DNA from: Larus michahellis
Lineage: Eukaryota > Chordata > Aves > Charadriiformes > Laridae
Reading direction: 5' to 3'
Length of the DNA: 64,000 nucleotides
Assembly (NCBI RefSeq): GCF_964199755.1
Contig: NC_133927.1
Span: forward strand, 186,001 to 250,000
Below are positions 32,600-45,500 of the stretch, piece after piece. Position numbers and translations under genes: made by a program. The first letter of the stretch is position 1; each line of letters opens with the position of its first letter. The notes under the pieces are model-generated. The model did not search any database. It was not told the origin of the DNA and saw only the letters and a program-made list of their open reading frames with translations.

Positions 32600-35500
32600 A
32601 TGGGGGATGGGGACGAAACCAGGATCACAAAAGTGGTGCCTGGGAACAACATAGCAGTGCTCATGGGTATAAGTGATAGCAGGGTCTTGCAGCCTGCCTC
32701 AGCGATGGTGGGGGATAGTGAATTGTGTGGCAGCATAGACACAAGGAGTAGTGATAATTTGGTAGCTACAGTAGTGTCCGAGAATGACCAGGTGCAAATC
32801 AGGGCCTGTCCCCCCAAGAAAGTGGCAGGACAATTAACCCAACTGAAGTGCATCTACACTAATGCACGCAGCATGGGGAATAAGCAGGACGAGCTGGAGG
32901 CCATCGTGCAGCAGGGAAACTATGATGTAGTCGCCATCACAGAAACGTGGTGGGATGACTCACATAGCTATAGTGCTGCCATGGATGCCTATAGGCTCTT
33001 CAGGAAGGATAGGCAAGCAAGGAGAGGCGGGGGTGTGGCCCTGTATGTTAAGGAGTGTTATGAATGCTTTGAACTTAATGATGGTGATAATGGGGTTGAG
33101 TGTTTATGGGTAAGAATCAGGGGCTGGGCTAACAAGGCGGATATCGTAGTAGGAGTCTGTTATAGACCGCCCAATCAGGATGAGGAGGCAGATGAAATAT
33201 TCTATAAACGGCTGGGAGAAGTCTCAAGATCGCGAGCTCTTGTCCTTGTGGGGGACTTCAATTTGCCGGACATCTGCTGGGAATACAATACAGCAGGGAG
33301 GGAACAGTCTAGACGGTTCCTGGAATGTACTGGGGATAACTTCCTGACACAGCTAGTGAGAGAGCCAACTAGGGAAGGTGCCCTGCTGGATCTGTTGTTT
33401 GTAAATAGGGAAGGTCTTGTGGGGGATGTGAAGGTTGGAGGCTGTCTCGGGAACAGTGACCATGAAATGATAGAGTTTTCGATTCTGCGAGAAGCAGGGA
33501 GAGGGGTCAGTAGAACTGCTACCTTGGACTTCCGGAGGGCAGACTTTGGGCTTTTCAGGAGCCTGGTTGACAAAGTCCCCTGGGAGGCAGTCCTCCAGGG
33601 CAAAGGAGCCCAGGAAGCCTGGATGATTTTCAAGAAGGAAGTCTTAAAGGCGCAGCAGCAGGCTGTCCCCATGTGCCAGAAGACAAGCCGTCGGGGAAAA
33701 AGACCGGCCTGGCTAAACAGGGAGCTAGTGTTACAACTTAGGGAAAAAAAGAGGATCTATGGCCTCTGGAAGGAAGGGCAGGCCACTCAAGAGGACTACA
33801 AAGAGGTAGTTAAGCTATGTAGGGAAAAAATCAGGAGGGCTAAAGCCCAGCTGGAGCTAAACCTGGCTTCTGTTGTCAAGGACAACAAAAAAAGCTTCTA
33901 TAAATATATTAGCAATAGGAAGAGGACTAAGGATTATCTCTGTCCTCTAGTAGATGGGGCCGGCAACATAGTGACCAAGGATGAGGAAAAGGCTGAGGTA
34001 CTTAATGAAGTCTTTGCCTCAGTCTTCAGCAGTAGGACCAGTTGTTCCCTGAGCACCCAGAGCCCTGAGCTAGAAGACAGGGATGGGGAGCAGAATGAAG
34101 CCCCTCTAATCCAAAGGGAAACGGTGAGGGACCTGCTTCAGCACCTGGAGGTGCACAAATCTATGGGGCCGGATGGGATCCACCCAAGGGTATTGAAAGA
34201 GCTGGCGGAGGTGCTCGCCAGGCCACTTGGTATCATTTATGAGCAGTCCTGGACAACCGGGGAGGTCCCAGCTGACTGGAGGTTAGCAAATGTGACACCC
34301 ATCCACAAGAAGGGCCGGAAGGAGGATCCGGGGAACTACAGGCCAGTCAGTCTGACCTCGGTGCCTGGGAAGGTCATGGAACAGATCCTCCTCAGTGCCA
34401 TTACACGGCACATGCAGGAGAACAGGGTGATCAGGCCCAGTCAGCATGGGTTTGTGAAGGGCAGGTCATGCCTATCAAACCTAATATCCTTCTATGATAA
34501 GGTGACCCACTTAGTGGATGAGGGAAAAGCTGTGGATGTTATCTACTGGGATTTTTGCAAAGCTTTTGACACTGTTTCCCACAGCATTCTCCTGGAGAAA
34601 CTGGCTGCTCATGGCCTGGACAGGTGTACTCTGCGCTGGGTAAAAAACTGGCTGGATGGCCGTGCCCAGAGAGTGGTGGTAAATGGAGTTAAATCCAGTT
34701 GGTGTCCAGTCACAAGTGGTGTCCCCCAGGGTTCGGTGCTGGGGCCGGTTCTCTTTAATATCTTTATCAATGATCTGGATGAAGGGATTGAATGCACCCT
34801 CAGTAAGTTCGCAGATGACACTAAACTGGGCGGGCGTGTTGATCTGCTTGAGGGTAGGTTGGCTCTGCAGAGGGATCTGGACAGGATGGACCGATGGGCT
34901 GAGACCAATGGTATGAGGTTCAACAAGGCCAAATGCCGGGTCCTGCACTTGGGACACAACAACCCCATGCAGCGCTACAGGATTGGGGCAGAGTGGCTTG
35001 AAAGCAGCCCGACAGAAAAGGACCTGGGGGTGTTGGTGGACAGCCGGCTGAATATGAGCCAGCAGTGTGCCCAGGTGGCCAAGAAGGCCAACAGCATCCT
35101 AGCCTGTATCAGGAATAGTGTGGTGAGCCGGACTAGGGAAGTGATCATCCCCCTGTACTCGGCACTGGTGAGGCCCCACCTCGAGTACTGCGTTCAGTTT
35201 TGGGCCCCTCGCTACAAGAGGGACATTGAGGTGTTGGAGCGTGTCCAGAGAAGGGCTACAAAGCTGGTGAGGGGCCTGGAGGACAAACCTTATGAAGAAC
35301 GACTGAGGGAGCTGGGGTTGTTTAGCCTGGAGAAGAGGAGGCTGAGGGGAGACCTTATCACCCTCTACAACTACCTGAAAGGAGGTTGTAGAGAGATGGG
35401 GGCTGACCTCTTCTCCCTGGTGACAAGTGATAGGACGAGGGGAAACGGGTTCAAGTTACGTCAGGGGAGGTTTAGATTAGATATTAGGAGACATTTTTTC

Positions 35501-35611
35501 ACTGAAAGGGTTATTAAACATTGGAATAGGTTGCCCAGGGAGGTGGTGGATTCACCATCTCTGGAGGTGTTTAAAAAAAGAGTAGATGGGGCACTGAGGG
35601 ACATGGTTTAG
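32600..35611 (+). CDS. CR1 ORF2: apurinic-type endonuclease and reverse transcriptase, intact
   Basis: 1003 aa from the ATG at 32600, 5 nt after the ORF1 stop. It nicks target DNA and reverse-transcribes LINE RNA at the nick. The endonuclease domain (about 83-300) has TNARSMGNK (Asn 88), ITETWWD (Glu 115), YRPPN, GDFN (Asp 219) and NSDHEM (Asp 287, His 288). The RT domain (about 500-780) has [19 protein letters not shown], motif A DFCKAFD (Asp 651), motif [11 protein letters not shown] and motif C FADD (737-740). The C-terminal part has the [12 protein letters not shown] and [14 protein letters not shown] stretches found in the truncated CR1 copies here. No catalytic residue is missing. The frame in GTG/TTG terms opens slightly earlier, but the ATG is the sensible start. 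Confidence 0.92.
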   Translation: MGDGDETRITKVVPGNNIAVLMGISDSRVLQPASAMVGDSELCGSIDTRSSDNLVATVVSENDQVQIRACPPKKVAGQLTQLKCIYTNARSMGNKQDELEAIVQQGNYDVVAITETWWDDSHSYSAAMDAYRLFRKDRQARRGGGVALYVKECYECFELNDGDNGVECLWVRIRGWANKADIVVGVCYRPPNQDEEADEIFYKRLGEVSRSRALVLVGDFNLPDICWEYNTAGREQSRRFLECTGDNFLTQLVREPTREGALLDLLFVNREGLVGDVKVGGCLGNSDHEMIEFSILREAGRGVSRTATLDFRRADFGLFRSLVDKVPWEAVLQGKGAQEAWMIFKKEVLKAQQQAVPMCQKTSRRGKRPAWLNRELVLQLREKKRIYGLWKEGQATQEDYKEVVKLCREKIRRAKAQLELNLASVVKDNKKSFYKYISNRKRTKDYLCPLVDGAGNIVTKDEEKAEVLNEVFASVFSSRTSCSLSTQSPELEDRDGEQNEAPLIQRETVRDLLQHLEVHKSMGPDGIHPRVLKELAEVLARPLGIIYEQSWTTGEVPADWRLANVTPIHKKGRKEDPGNYRPVSLTSVPGKVMEQILLSAITRHMQENRVIRPSQHGFVKGRSCLSNLISFYDKVTHLVDEGKAVDVIYWDFCKAFDTVSHSILLEKLAAHGLDRCTLRWVKNWLDGRAQRVVVNGVKSSWCPVTSGVPQGSVLGPVLFNIFINDLDEGIECTLSKFADDTKLGGRVDLLEGRLALQRDLDRMDRWAETNGMRFNKAKCRVLHLGHNNPMQRYRIGAEWLESSPTEKDLGVLVDSRLNMSQQCAQVAKKANSILACIRNSVVSRTREVIIPLYSALVRPHLEYCVQFWAPRYKRDIEVLERVQRRATKLVRGLEDKPYEERLRELGLFSLEKRRLRGDLITLYNYLKGGCREMGADLFSLVTSDRTRGNGFKLRQGRFRLDIRRHFFTERVIKHWNRLPREVVDSPSLEVFKKRVDGALRDMV

Positions 35612-35710
35612 AAGTGGCTCTTGTCAGGGTAGGCTAAAGGTTGGACTCGATGATCTTAAAGGTCCCTTCCAACCTCAACAATTCTATGATTCTATGATTC
35701 TATGATTCTA

Positions 35711-36235
35711 TTTCATTATTTCCTTTATATTTTATTATTAATATTTCATTAATGTAACTACTTTAATGAACTATTATTTTTATTACAGTAACCATTTTTT
35801 TCTAAACTCATAAATCTTTTATCTCTTTTCTGTGTCTCCTTGGAGTGAGAGGTGGGGGAGAGCATCTGTCATCTCACCATTGGCCAATCTGCCCCAAACC
35901 ACGACAGCCCTCCTGTCCAGCTGGTTTTTACCCATCTATTTATCCATCCATGCAGACCACAGTGTGCTGACATTGAACATTGTGGGGGATGAGGCTGAAA
36001 GCCTTGCTGACTTCCAGGTAGAAGACAATCATTGCTCTTCCTTGCCCAGAAATCCTCTCCTTTCTTCAGAAAACGTAAAAAGGATGGCCAGGAAGAAGCT
36101 ACCTTGGGTAAATCCAGGGTAAATCACCTTCTCTTTCAGACACCCAGAAAGGGGTGTCACAGGGGGGCACAGCCTTCTGTCACCCTGCTCATCCTTTGGG
36201 CCTTTTTGCAAGGTGCATGCAATGTTTGGGTTCTT
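35711..36235. other. AT-rich flank of the CR1, no gene
   Basis: 35700-35830 is very AT-rich, which may reflect the insertion target. No gene or named repeat is visible. Confidence 0.4.
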
Positions 36236-37110
36236 ACAGTAATCAGGGAGTTCCCTCAGACTCCGTGACCTTTCAAAGATGATGGAGAAGGGCTTCACAG
36301 TGACACCGTCCTGCTCGCTCAGGTCCTTGGGAGCCTGCCCCTCCAGCCCCATAGGCTGGTAAGGACTATGTTTGCTCAAGTGACACCTGAATTGATCCAC
36401 ATTCACTGCTGGTTATTTTCTTCCAGACTCCTGCCTTGAGGAGCAAAGGCCTGAGAGACCTTGCTGGGGAAGACTAAGGCAAGGGGGATACAGTATCTCA
36501 TATTTCTCTACACCTGTTCTTACTAAATTCTGCAGTGGCCACAGATAATCTTTGTTTTTTTTCTTGAATTCTTCTGGAAGTACTAAGAGATCCTCTTGAT
36601 GTCCTCGAAGCTCTTGCAAGGGCCAACACTAGGGAAGCTTTGGCTCCTCTAAAGCCATCCCTATTTCTAAATTCCTGCTTCAGTCCTTGCATCCACGTTC
36701 CTTCCTTAGCCAAGCTGCTCTCCTGAAATGTCTGGTTGTTTTTCAGCTTATGGATGTCGACAGTTCTTATGCTTGGAAGATGCTTCTCTGAAAGACCAAC
36801 TGTACCGAGCTCTGCTGCCTTTGAATACTGCTGCCCATGGGCCTACCACTGAAAGTCCCCTGAAGAGGCTAAAATCTTCTCCCGGTATTTCATGGTCCCT
36901 ACAGCCAAAGCTGATACTGGTTTTTGCATCCCTGATCAGCACTTCCTCTTTTGCAAGGACTGGATTGGAGTGAGCATCACCTTTGTTGGTCTGTGCCTGT
37001 GCAAAGAAGTTGTCCAAAGAGACCCCAACACCAGCTGGACAGTATGCATCCTGCCATGCTCACCTGCCAGTGAGTGTCATTAAAGTCTCCAATAGCACTT
37101 GGGGTCATGG
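36236..37110 (-). mobile_element. Degraded CR1-like LINE fragments
   Basis: Two pieces are visible on the minus strand. 36240-36400 reads HSPYQPMGLEGQAPKDLSEQ, then VKPFSIIFERSRSLRELPD, related to 7806-8000 and to the CR1 RT segment SMGPDGIHP. 36790-37017 reads KGDAHSNPVLAKEEVLIRDAK, the endonuclease end. The order is that of CR1 ORF2, with the part between deleted or unrecognisable. 36960-37110 matches the reverse complement of 7260-7400, so this remnant belongs to the duplicated unit. Confidence 0.55.
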
Positions 37111-40100
37111 ATCTGAGGACTTCCACGGCTTGCTTAAGCAAACCTTTCTCCACTTCCTTACCCTGATTGCAGGTGCTTTGTCTCCCACGAGGGTGTCACA
37201 CTAACAGGCCTCTCCTCTGACCCTCACTCACAAGGGCTCACGCAACCTGCTGCGCATCCCGTAGAGGAGCTCCATACAGGCAACAAGCTCCTGCACATGG
37301 AGGGCATCTCCCTCCTCATCTTCCTGGCCCGTCTCTCCTGAAAAGCCCCTATGCACCATGGCAGCACCACTGTGAGCTGTCCCACCACCCCTTGCCACTT
37401 ATTCCACCAACGTACAAACTCTAGGATGGCACATGGGACTCCAGCTCCTCCGGTCCGTGCCCCAGGCTGAGGGCACTGGTGCACATTTGGTCTGCAGCAC
37501 CTGAGCTGGAGCACTGGGGCCAAGCTTGGACTTGTCCCAGGCAAACCCAGTACCAAGTGCCCAAGACCCCACACCTGCTAATGCTGTGCTCGAGACCAGA
37601 GACATACTGGATGCGACGGCAGGCGGCAATGTGAAGGCACTAAACGAGGAAACGCTGCTCCCTACAACACCAGAAAAGCCAGGCTGGGCTCTGTAGCCCT
37701 GGAAGAAGCAGGCTTTGTTGTCTGTAGTGTTGCTGAAGACCTGTGCTGGAGGTGAAGCTGATCTCCAGGATGACAAGGTGCTGCTCAAAATGTCCCTCAT
37801 CAAGGGCCTCAGGAAAGGATTGTTGAAAGAAGAACTGGGAGAGTTTGGGAGCAGCCAAATCATTTGAGACCCCAGTGTGATAGGCTTCCTGTTCATGACC
37901 TTCTCTGCATCAGCGGAATGGAGATGGGTGAGACCGTGCCTCACTGCAGTGGTGGGTTTCAGTCGCTGATCCACGGAAACTGAACGTGCCTGAGATGCCA
38001 CATAGGCTTGCACAAAGGAACCAAATCGGCCTGCAGTGCCCTCTGAGGTGTCCCTCACGCATCTGCTCTGAACACCAATGGCTTTCCCATAGGTCCTGTG
38101 CGGTCCCTGCCAGCCTGTGCTGGAGAGCGCTGGCATCTCACTTAGCACCACAGGCCTGTGTTTGGCCATTGAGAAGCTTCCTGAATTGGGTTAAGCCATG
38201 TAGGGATGTCCCTGAAACAGCTGCCATTACAGTCAGTGGAGAGCTAGGAACTACAGCTGATGGAGAAGAGAAAGAGAGGGCCTTAGGTCCATTTGCTCAG
38301 CTGATGACCTCTGTAGGCTGCTGTAGATATAAGGAAAAGGAAAGGTTTTAGTTGTCTTAAACGTAAACACCTGCTGTCATTTCCATCTGCCAAAGGAATT
38401 CCTCACAAGGCTCCAGGATGGTGCCCCCTGATGCTGCCTTGTCTCTCAGCATTGCTGCATTAGAGCTTGCAGTCACCTGCAAATGTCTTGGACAAGCTCT
38501 GGTGTCACCTCCAATGTCACCAGGTGTTTCCACCTGAACAACACCCTCAATCTCCATGAAGTAGCCTGAGAGCTGAGACAAGGAGCTCCCACACAGCTGC
38601 CTGTATTTGTGCACACCTGAACTGAGGCAAGAAGAATCCCACCTCCTGTGGGTTTGTGGAAGGAACAAGAGGGAGTCCTCCTCTAGCCCAGGACTTCAAA
38701 CCCAGGATGAGATGCCTCAAATGATTCAGCTGCATCACTGCACCCACCAGGGGTAAAGAGCTGTCTGGGTGTCCTGTCTAATGGTGAGACAAGGAAAGGC
38801 TATTCTCATGCCTAACTCTGTCTCTGGTAATAGAAATGACACAGCTGGAAAGAAGCGTCTCTGCCCAGCTGAGGAAGGGAACCTCAGTGCTGACTTCAGC
38901 CTGTTTCCCAGCAGGTTCTCCCGAAGCCCCAGGGACACCTGAAGGGAGGCCAAAGTGGGCAGAGAAAGGGCTGCCTTGGGCTGGTCCTCTGCTGCTGAGC
39001 TGGGCTGGGCTCCTGGGACAGAGGGAGCTCATGGCAAGGGGGCAGCACTCCTTCCACAGCACTGCAGAGAGACAGCTCTGCCCAAAGCGCAGCAGGGCTG
39101 AGGGCACTGCCTGCAGGTGCCAAGGGGAGAGGAGCAAGGCAGAGGTGTTAAAGGCACTCTAGGAGCGGGGGGATAGCTGAGCTCTCACTGCGGGAGGAAT
39201 CTTCACAGCCCTCTATATGGTAAGTCTCTGGCTGCAGGGCACTGAGTTTGGTGTTCTTTGGAGGACATCCTAGACCTGGTTCATCCCGCAGCCTGCAGGA
39301 CCTGGCAGGAGGATTCTCAGAGATTCCCAAGAAGAGGAGGAGGACGTGCTCTGGAGCAGGGCTTCCCTGCTGCACTTCAGCAGGTCGGGGCACGGTGGTT
39401 TCCTTGTCTTTGGGATGACTGCAGGGGTACCAACCTGGGTGTGCAGCCAGAGGAGCCCAGGGCTGTCCTTCCGCAGACGGTCCCTGCACCCCGGGGGATC
39501 ACTGCCAGGGCATTTCCAAGGAAACTTTTCAAGAGGCTGGTCAAAGTGGGGATTACCTGAAAGGGAAGGAGTCTGTGCTTTGAGACGAGTCACCTTGTTT
39601 GGCTGGGTGGACAGTGGGAGATGGGACTTTATTTTCCCACTCTTGCGAAGGCACGGGGTCGCCCACTCCCTTTGAGTTCTCTGAGCCGCCCCTTTGCCCC
39701 TGTGCAGGCAGAGATGCCCTGGAGCAGTTCCCTGCTGCCAGGAGGTGTTTGCAGGGCAGAGCTGAGCACATCGCAGGTGGGATGGAGTTCTCTTTCTGTG
39801 AGCACTGCAAAGGAGGAGACCTGGGCACAGAGAAGTGGTTCCCAGCAGAGACAGCTCCAGGCAGCAGAACCCTTGTCAGAGAGGGAGAGGGAGGAGATCC
39901 CAGAAACGTGAGGGGAGGGGGGATTCGGGCACCCCCCTGCCATCCGCTGCAGTGCAAGCACCTTTCCTGCAGCAGCTCCCAGGTCTCCTCTCCCACACAG
40001 TGCAGCCCCCCACTCTCAGCGTCACAAACACTCGGCCATCACTTTCCTTCCCAACAGCTCAACCAACACAGAGGGAGATGGGGATTCAGCTTCAGCTGAG

Positions 40101-40660
40101 ACACAAGCACTTGGGTCCTGCCATGCAGATGTTTCCATGGAGGAAAAGCAGCCAAATCCCCTCGCGGACTTTGGAGCCAGGCACCAGAGTGTGCCTGACT
40201 GGAAAAGACCTTTTAGGACACCCCATCTTAAAGACGTTTGGCTCTTTCCCTGAGGGGGCCCTGCTGAGCTGCAGGCTGCCCTCCAGAAGGTCACAACTCT
40301 CCCATGGCATCTCTGTGTTTTCTAAGTACCCGACAGAAAAGACACCACAGCGCTAAGGCCAAGGAGATGCCACGGGACGGCTGTAGGTCGGCAGCTGCAA
40401 TGAGGCCTCTGTGTCCCTGGCTGGGAGGGGAGAGATGAGATTCCTCTGCTCTCAGCAGTGTCCTGGTCTTTTGGGGGGAACACCTGGGTGTTACTGTCCT
40501 CCAGCTCAAAAAGGTGCCTGCCCAGGGCAGCTGGGAGCAGGGCTGAGGGACGGGTCAGCTCTCCACACTCTTCACTGAGGGACAGTCCCTTTGCCTGCCA
40601 GCACCCACAGGATTTCACTTGGAGTGCAGCAGGAATGCTCCAAAACTCCTCAGCTCTTGT
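37111..40660 (+). repeat. Duplicated upstream tract of OR copy 3 (epsilon to alpha)
   Basis: The most complete upstream tract: epsilon (37600-38200), delta (38350-38760), gamma (38830-39150), beta (39250-39560) and alpha (39600-40300), all oriented toward the OR at 40998. Landmarks shared with copy 2 include 'gtctctgcccagctgagg' (gamma), 'cctgctgccaggaggtgttt' (alpha) and 'gcagggcagagctgagc'. It is a candidate regulatory region and leader exon. 37111-37600 shows nothing further. Confidence 0.7.
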
Positions 40661-40929
40661 GTGACAACTGGAACAAAGTCCACAAAGCAAATTCCCCTCA
40701 ACTTTGCTCTGCCGTCGGGTGAATTAGGAGTGCCAATGCGGAAAAGCTCTTCGATATCAAAAGTGGATATAGGCTAAGATCACCCCGTCTTCCTACCGAC
40801 CAATTGCTGTAGGCAGGACTGAATCCTGCAGAGCCCCCTGCTCCCAGCGGCACCCTCAGCCAGCACCAACCACAGCTCATGAAAGGGACCTGCCAAAGGT
40901 CTGCTTGAAAGAGGAGAGGAACTTTCAGA

Positions 40930-40997
40930 AGTTTTTCTGAGAAACTGAATAGACTTTGGTCTCTCCTTGAACAGGTCCCCATGTCCAGAGGACAAAA
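40930..40997 (+). other. Predicted acceptor, leader and out-of-frame ATG of OR copy 3
   Basis: 'ggtctctccttgaacag' ends with AG at 40973-40974, leaving a 23-nt leader to the ATG at 40998, the same spacing as copies 1 and 2. An upstream ATG at 40981 is out of frame with the receptor and opens about 204 codons overlapping it. Confidence 0.6.
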
Positions 40998-41930
40998 ATG
41001 TCCAACAGCAGCTCCATCACCCAGTTCCTCCTCCTGGCATTCGCAGACACACGGGAGCTGCAGCTCTTGCACTTCGGGCTCTTCCTGGGCATCTACCTGG
41101 CTGCCCTCCTGGCCAACGGCCTCATCATCACCGCCATCGCCTGTGACCACCGCCTCCACACCCCCATGTACTTCTTCCTCCTCAACCTCTCCCTCCTCGA
41201 CCTGGGATCCATCTCCACCACTGTCCCCAAATCCATGGCCAATTCCCTGTGGGGCACCAGGGACATCTCCTATGCAGGATGTTTGGCCCAGCTCTTATTC
41301 TTTTTCTTTTTCATGTCAGCTGAGTATTTTCTTCTCACAGTCATGTCCTATGACCGCTACGTTGCCATCTGCAAACCCCTGCACTACGGGACCCTCCTGG
41401 GCAGCAGAGCTTGTGTCCCCATGGCAGCAGCTGCCTGGGGCAGTGGGTTTCTCCATGCTCTCCTGCACACGGCCAATACATTTTCCCTACCCCTCTGCCA
41501 GGGCAATGCCCTGGACCAGTTCTTCTGTGAAATCCCCCAGATCCTCAAGCTCTCCTGTTCAAACTGCTACTTCAGGAAAGCTGGGCTTCTTGTAGTTAGT
41601 GTCTGTTTAGGCTTTGGATGTTTTATTTTCATCGTGCTGTCCTATGTGCAGATCTTCAGGGCCGTGCTGAGGATCCCCTCTGATCAGGGACGACGTAAAG
41701 CCTTTTCCACGTGCCTCCCTCACCTGTCTGTGGTCTCCCTGTTTCTCAGCACTGCCGTGTTTGCCTACCTCAAGCCCCCCTCTATCTCCTCCCCAGCTCT
41801 AGACCTGGTGGTGGCAGTCCTGTACTCATTGGTGCCTCCAGTAGTGAACCCCCTCATCTACAGCATGAGGAACCAGGAGCTCAAGGATGCCCTATGGAAA
41901 CTGGCTCAATGGACGTTGTTTCACCATTAA
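40998..41930 (+). CDS. OR14-like olfactory receptor, intact (copy 3)
   Basis: Seven-TM odorant receptor of 310 aa, normal length for the family. Residues 1-45, 118-140 and 154-188 are identical to copies 2 and 4. Motifs are NSS at 3-5, PMYFFL at 56-61, Cys 95, MSYDRYVAIC at 116-125 (Ser instead of Ala after Met), FCEIPQILKLSC, KAFSTCLPHL and NPLIYSMRNQE. It differs from its paralogues mostly in TM3 (LAQLLFFFFFMSAEYFLL) and in the second extracellular loop/TM5 start (CSNCYFRKAG), which is one residue shorter than in copies 1 and 2. Pro 141 replaces the His of the other copies. It is convergent with copy 4. The ligand is unknown. Confidence 0.94.
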   Translation: MSNSSSITQFLLLAFADTRELQLLHFGLFLGIYLAALLANGLIITAIACDHRLHTPMYFFLLNLSLLDLGSISTTVPKSMANSLWGTRDISYAGCLAQLLFFFFFMSAEYFLLTVMSYDRYVAICKPLHYGTLLGSRACVPMAAAAWGSGFLHALLHTANTFSLPLCQGNALDQFFCEIPQILKLSCSNCYFRKAGLLVVSVCLGFGCFIFIVLSYVQIFRAVLRIPSDQGRRKAFSTCLPHLSVVSLFLSTAVFAYLKPPSISSPALDLVVAVLYSLVPPVVNPLIYSMRNQELKDALWKLAQWTLFHH

Positions 41931-42540
41931 TAAATTGTCTCCCCTTCTCCGCATGTTTTCTAGACTTTCTCTTAGGCAATAAGCCTGCTTTTTTCTCTTG
42001 CAGTCATCCTGCTTCTGTATAATTTTCTGGGCTTGTACCACTTGTCTTGAGGTTTGTTCCAGTTGTGTCTGAGCCTTGCACAACACTGTGTCAAAGGTGA
42101 CCTGCCTAATAGCAGCTCTTCAAGAAAAAGGCATCTCCCAGGTGCAGTGCCTGGATGCTAGGTGCTTCCTCCAAAGGTGCTGCCAATAAAATGTCCAACG
42201 AACTGGTCTTTCAAAGAGTCTGTTCTCCCTGTGTTCTCCCTGTGTTTGGGGTTAAGCTCACTGTACTATTGGGTTCCGTGGACCAAATGTTCTGGTTTGA
42301 AAGGCTCTCTTCTTGTCTCCAGTGGTAGTGGAGATGGTGCATGAGCTCCCGATTACCTCCTCAGGCTGCTTCACATGTGTCAGGACTTATGGCACACAGC
42401 AGACTCTATGGAAATGAATTGGGACGTGTGAGGAGAGGATGGGGACTCACCACGTGCCCTGAGCTGGGAGTGAATGAAGACACAGGAGATGAAACATCCA
42501 CAGAGGTGAAGTCCCCCACAAGCAAAACACTAAACTGAGG
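41931..42540. other. 3' flank of OR copy 3
   Basis: 'gccaataaaatg' at about 42181-42192 could serve as a polyadenylation signal for the receptor. No other feature seen. Confidence 0.35.
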
Positions 42541-45500
42541 TATGCACAAACAAGGACTCTGCAATGCCCAGAAAGTCAGTGTGGATCCGGTAGGCGTGGG
42601 AGAGGGAGGCTGGAGAGGTGTGGGAGCTGCCGGAGGACCCTCAGGGCCAAGGAATGTTGTGCTGTCCTGGGGAGCAGGAGGAGGCACCTCCTCATGCTGG
42701 TTTGCTGCACAAGGAAAGGTGACACCATGCCTGGCTCAGTTCCTGGTCCCCGTAAAGGTGCATCAGGATGGGAGGGAGGACAGGAGGCTGTTTCCCACCT
42801 CTCTTCCCCAGCACAGGTGTGTCACCCCCCGTACTCGAGGATTTATAACCTGTAACTCCAACAGCAGCGCAGGGGCCCTGCAGAGGCCACAGGTACCATG
42901 GGCCCTGCAGGCGTACAGCCCCCTCTCCTTCCAGTGCTGCTCTGGGAGCACCCATTTCTCCTGGCTTTTGTGGTTCCGACCCCACGGATAGATTTTCATT
43001 TGGCTTTTTGTCCTGCCAGCTCCAGCTGGAGCTGTTTCTTAGCTCTGTCTGCCTGGGAGGGGGGACGTGAGGCTGTGCCCCCTCGCTCGGTGCTGGCAGG
43101 GGGGGCTGTGCTCTTCCTCCAGGTGCCGCTGCCCTGCCAGGACCCATCATCTCCAGTGACACATGCCACCCTGTATGTCCCATGTGCTGCCGTTGCCCTG
43201 TCCTTGCCTGCAAGGACTGGATCTGCTCTGCTCCCGTATCACTTCTGAGCAAGACTGTCCATCCCAGTGCTGTCTTTTGGGGGAGCTGCATCCAATTCCT
43301 GACAAGGAGGAAGAAAAATCTAGAGGCGGCATTCAAAACGTTTCAGTTTGAATGGGAAAAGACTCCCAGGGCAGGTTCCCTCCCAACCCTGCAACCACCT
43401 GGCTTTGAAACCTGCAAGTTGCAGGGTCTCTGGGTGCAGGTTGGAAGGGTTTTTCAGCTTGGCAGTGAAAAACCCCTCGCCCCCCGCAGTGCCCCAGCTG
43501 CTTCAGCCCTTTGTCCATCCGGAAAGCTTCTACACCCACGGTAGAGACTGGCCCCGACCCCTGCAGCTCGGGAACACTTTTGGGGAAAGGAGTGAAGGTG
43601 ATGGCCGGTGATCCGTCCCCGAGCAGAACCCTGGGTCTCCCGCATCTAGTGGACGTGCACCAACCCGCCTCCACCAGTCACCGCCACGCTCGGCCACGGC
43701 GCTGCTTCTCTGCCAGGGGCTGCCCTTTGGGGCCGCGGGGCTGCAGGACCCTTGCCTGCCCTCTCTTGCCCAAGAAATCAGGTTCCTTTCCATAGCACCA
43801 TGCAAAAGGTCCCTGGGAGGGTCAAGGTCCTGAAGGAAGGTCCCACAGATGGCCCTGCTTCCAGCACCACGTTGGGCTGATCTCAGAGCCATGGCAAACT
43901 GTAAAACCCTTCTCCCCTGTTCGGGGGAAGGACCGCTGTGAACAACTTCTAAAGTCAACACCCTTTAGCAGCATCTCTCTTGTGTTTTTCTTCGTCTCTT
44001 TCCTGAGCTCCTTGTGTCCCGAAGACAGACGGATTCCTCTGCCTGGGCTGGGTCACAAACCTCCTGCCCCAGGGCACGAGCACCCCAGCGCAGCCAAGAG
44101 GCCGCTCTCCCGCAGGGGAGGTGGAAAGGGTCCCTGGCACTTTGTGTCACAGGGAGCTGTCACGAGTGTTTCTCCAGGGTGACCCAGCTGCAGGTCGCTG
44201 GGGGGTTTGGGCCATTCCGGCTGGTGGCTGCACCTCCGTGGATACCTGGATCGCGGGATCCCCCACCTGCCCTTGCTGCAGCTATGACAGGAACGGCGGG
44301 CAGAGCCCGCAGCCGTGCGTCACAGCCCTGCTTCCAGCAGCCGCTGGGCAGGGGAAGAAGATGAACGAAGCGATGCAGGGGAGGAGTCCCACGGAGCTAG
44401 TGGCCATGGACCTGCCTCCGACATCGACAACATTCCTCAAGGAGCTTCTTTGGAGGAGTCTGGGGGTGACACCCGGGACTTCAGTTGTCTCCAGAGGAGG
44501 CCAAAAGTCTTTGGGAGCTGCCTGGGAGTAGTCATGGGGTGCTAGAATACGTGGACCTGCCTTGACCATGGCCACGATTCCTCGGATAGCTGCCTTGGAA
44601 GAGCCTGGGGCTGCACCTGGGCCTTCAGGTTGCTGCAGAGGAGGCCAAGAGAGTCTGGTAGCTGCCTGGCAGGAGTCCTGGCAGCTGCTGGGCACGGACA
44701 TGCCTCCTAGAGCAACAGACCATTCTGGGTAGGTGCCTTAGAGGAGGCCGGGCCTGGGGTGTGACATTGTGCCCTGGGACAGGAGGTTGGGGACCCAGGC
44801 CAAGCAGAGAAATGGATGGTGGCACCGGAGGCGCTGGGGCCTGGGGGAGTCCAACAGGTTTGGTGGGACCGTCTGGGTGACACTGGTGGGCTCACCTGCG
44901 GCCTCGGCTCACCGACGTTGTGTCTTCCTTCAGCACGGCTGTCAGCACCGTGCTGCTGAGGGTTGCCTGCCCACAGCCTGTTGGGAGCAGGAAATCCAGG
45001 CTGTTACCCACTTGTCCTCATCCCGGAGAGTCTCGCCAAGTCTGGCCTGAGCCCCGGACCCAGTACGCAGGACCAGACGGAAGGACTGAACATCATCCCG
45101 TGCCGAGGGGTGGTGGCAGTAGAGCCGAGGTGCCGAAGGGCTGCCTTTCGGAAGGCCTTTGCTCAGCTGGCAGGGTCGGGCACCGAGTGTCTCTCTTGGC
45201 TCCGAGGTGGCTCCCGCCAGCAGCTCTCTGCCTTGTCCAGGAGCCTTAGCTGGGACGGAGTTCCCTTTGTTTGCCAGCAGCGTGGGAAAGCCCTTAGAGT
45301 GGGAGCGACTCCTTGTGCCCCGGAGCCCGCTGTGGCCCCTGCCCTGGGCGTGCCCCCTGCGCCTCACAAGAGGCCATTGTGGCTCCCACAGCCACCCCGG
45401 CCACGGCCACCAGTGTCTGGCTGTGCTGGCCCGGGCAGCGCCGGGGAGAGATGGGCTCTGAGCGGAGCAGCACTGCCCTGCTCAGGGACATCGCTCCCCA

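Larger units (their letters stand above)
31167..35710 (+). mobile_element. Nearly full-length CR1 LINE
   Basis: About 4.5 kb, close to the full length of avian CR1. In order it has a GC-rich 5' UTR (31167-31517), ORF1 (31518-32594), ORF2 (32600-35611), a short 3' UTR with 'ttggactcgatgatcttaaa' and 'ggtcccttccaacctcaaca', and a terminal ATTCTATG repeat of about four units (35681-35710). That 8-bp tail is the diagnostic CR1 end. I see no target-site duplication, as usual for CR1. Most CR1 copies are heavily 5'-truncated, so a complete one with an open ORF2 suggests recent insertion. Confidence 0.92.

Noticed and set aside
42692-43336. 214-aa frame on the minus strand
   Set aside because: Low-complexity Gly/Pro/Arg composition in GC-rich DNA, no domain, no repeat-independent conservation visible.
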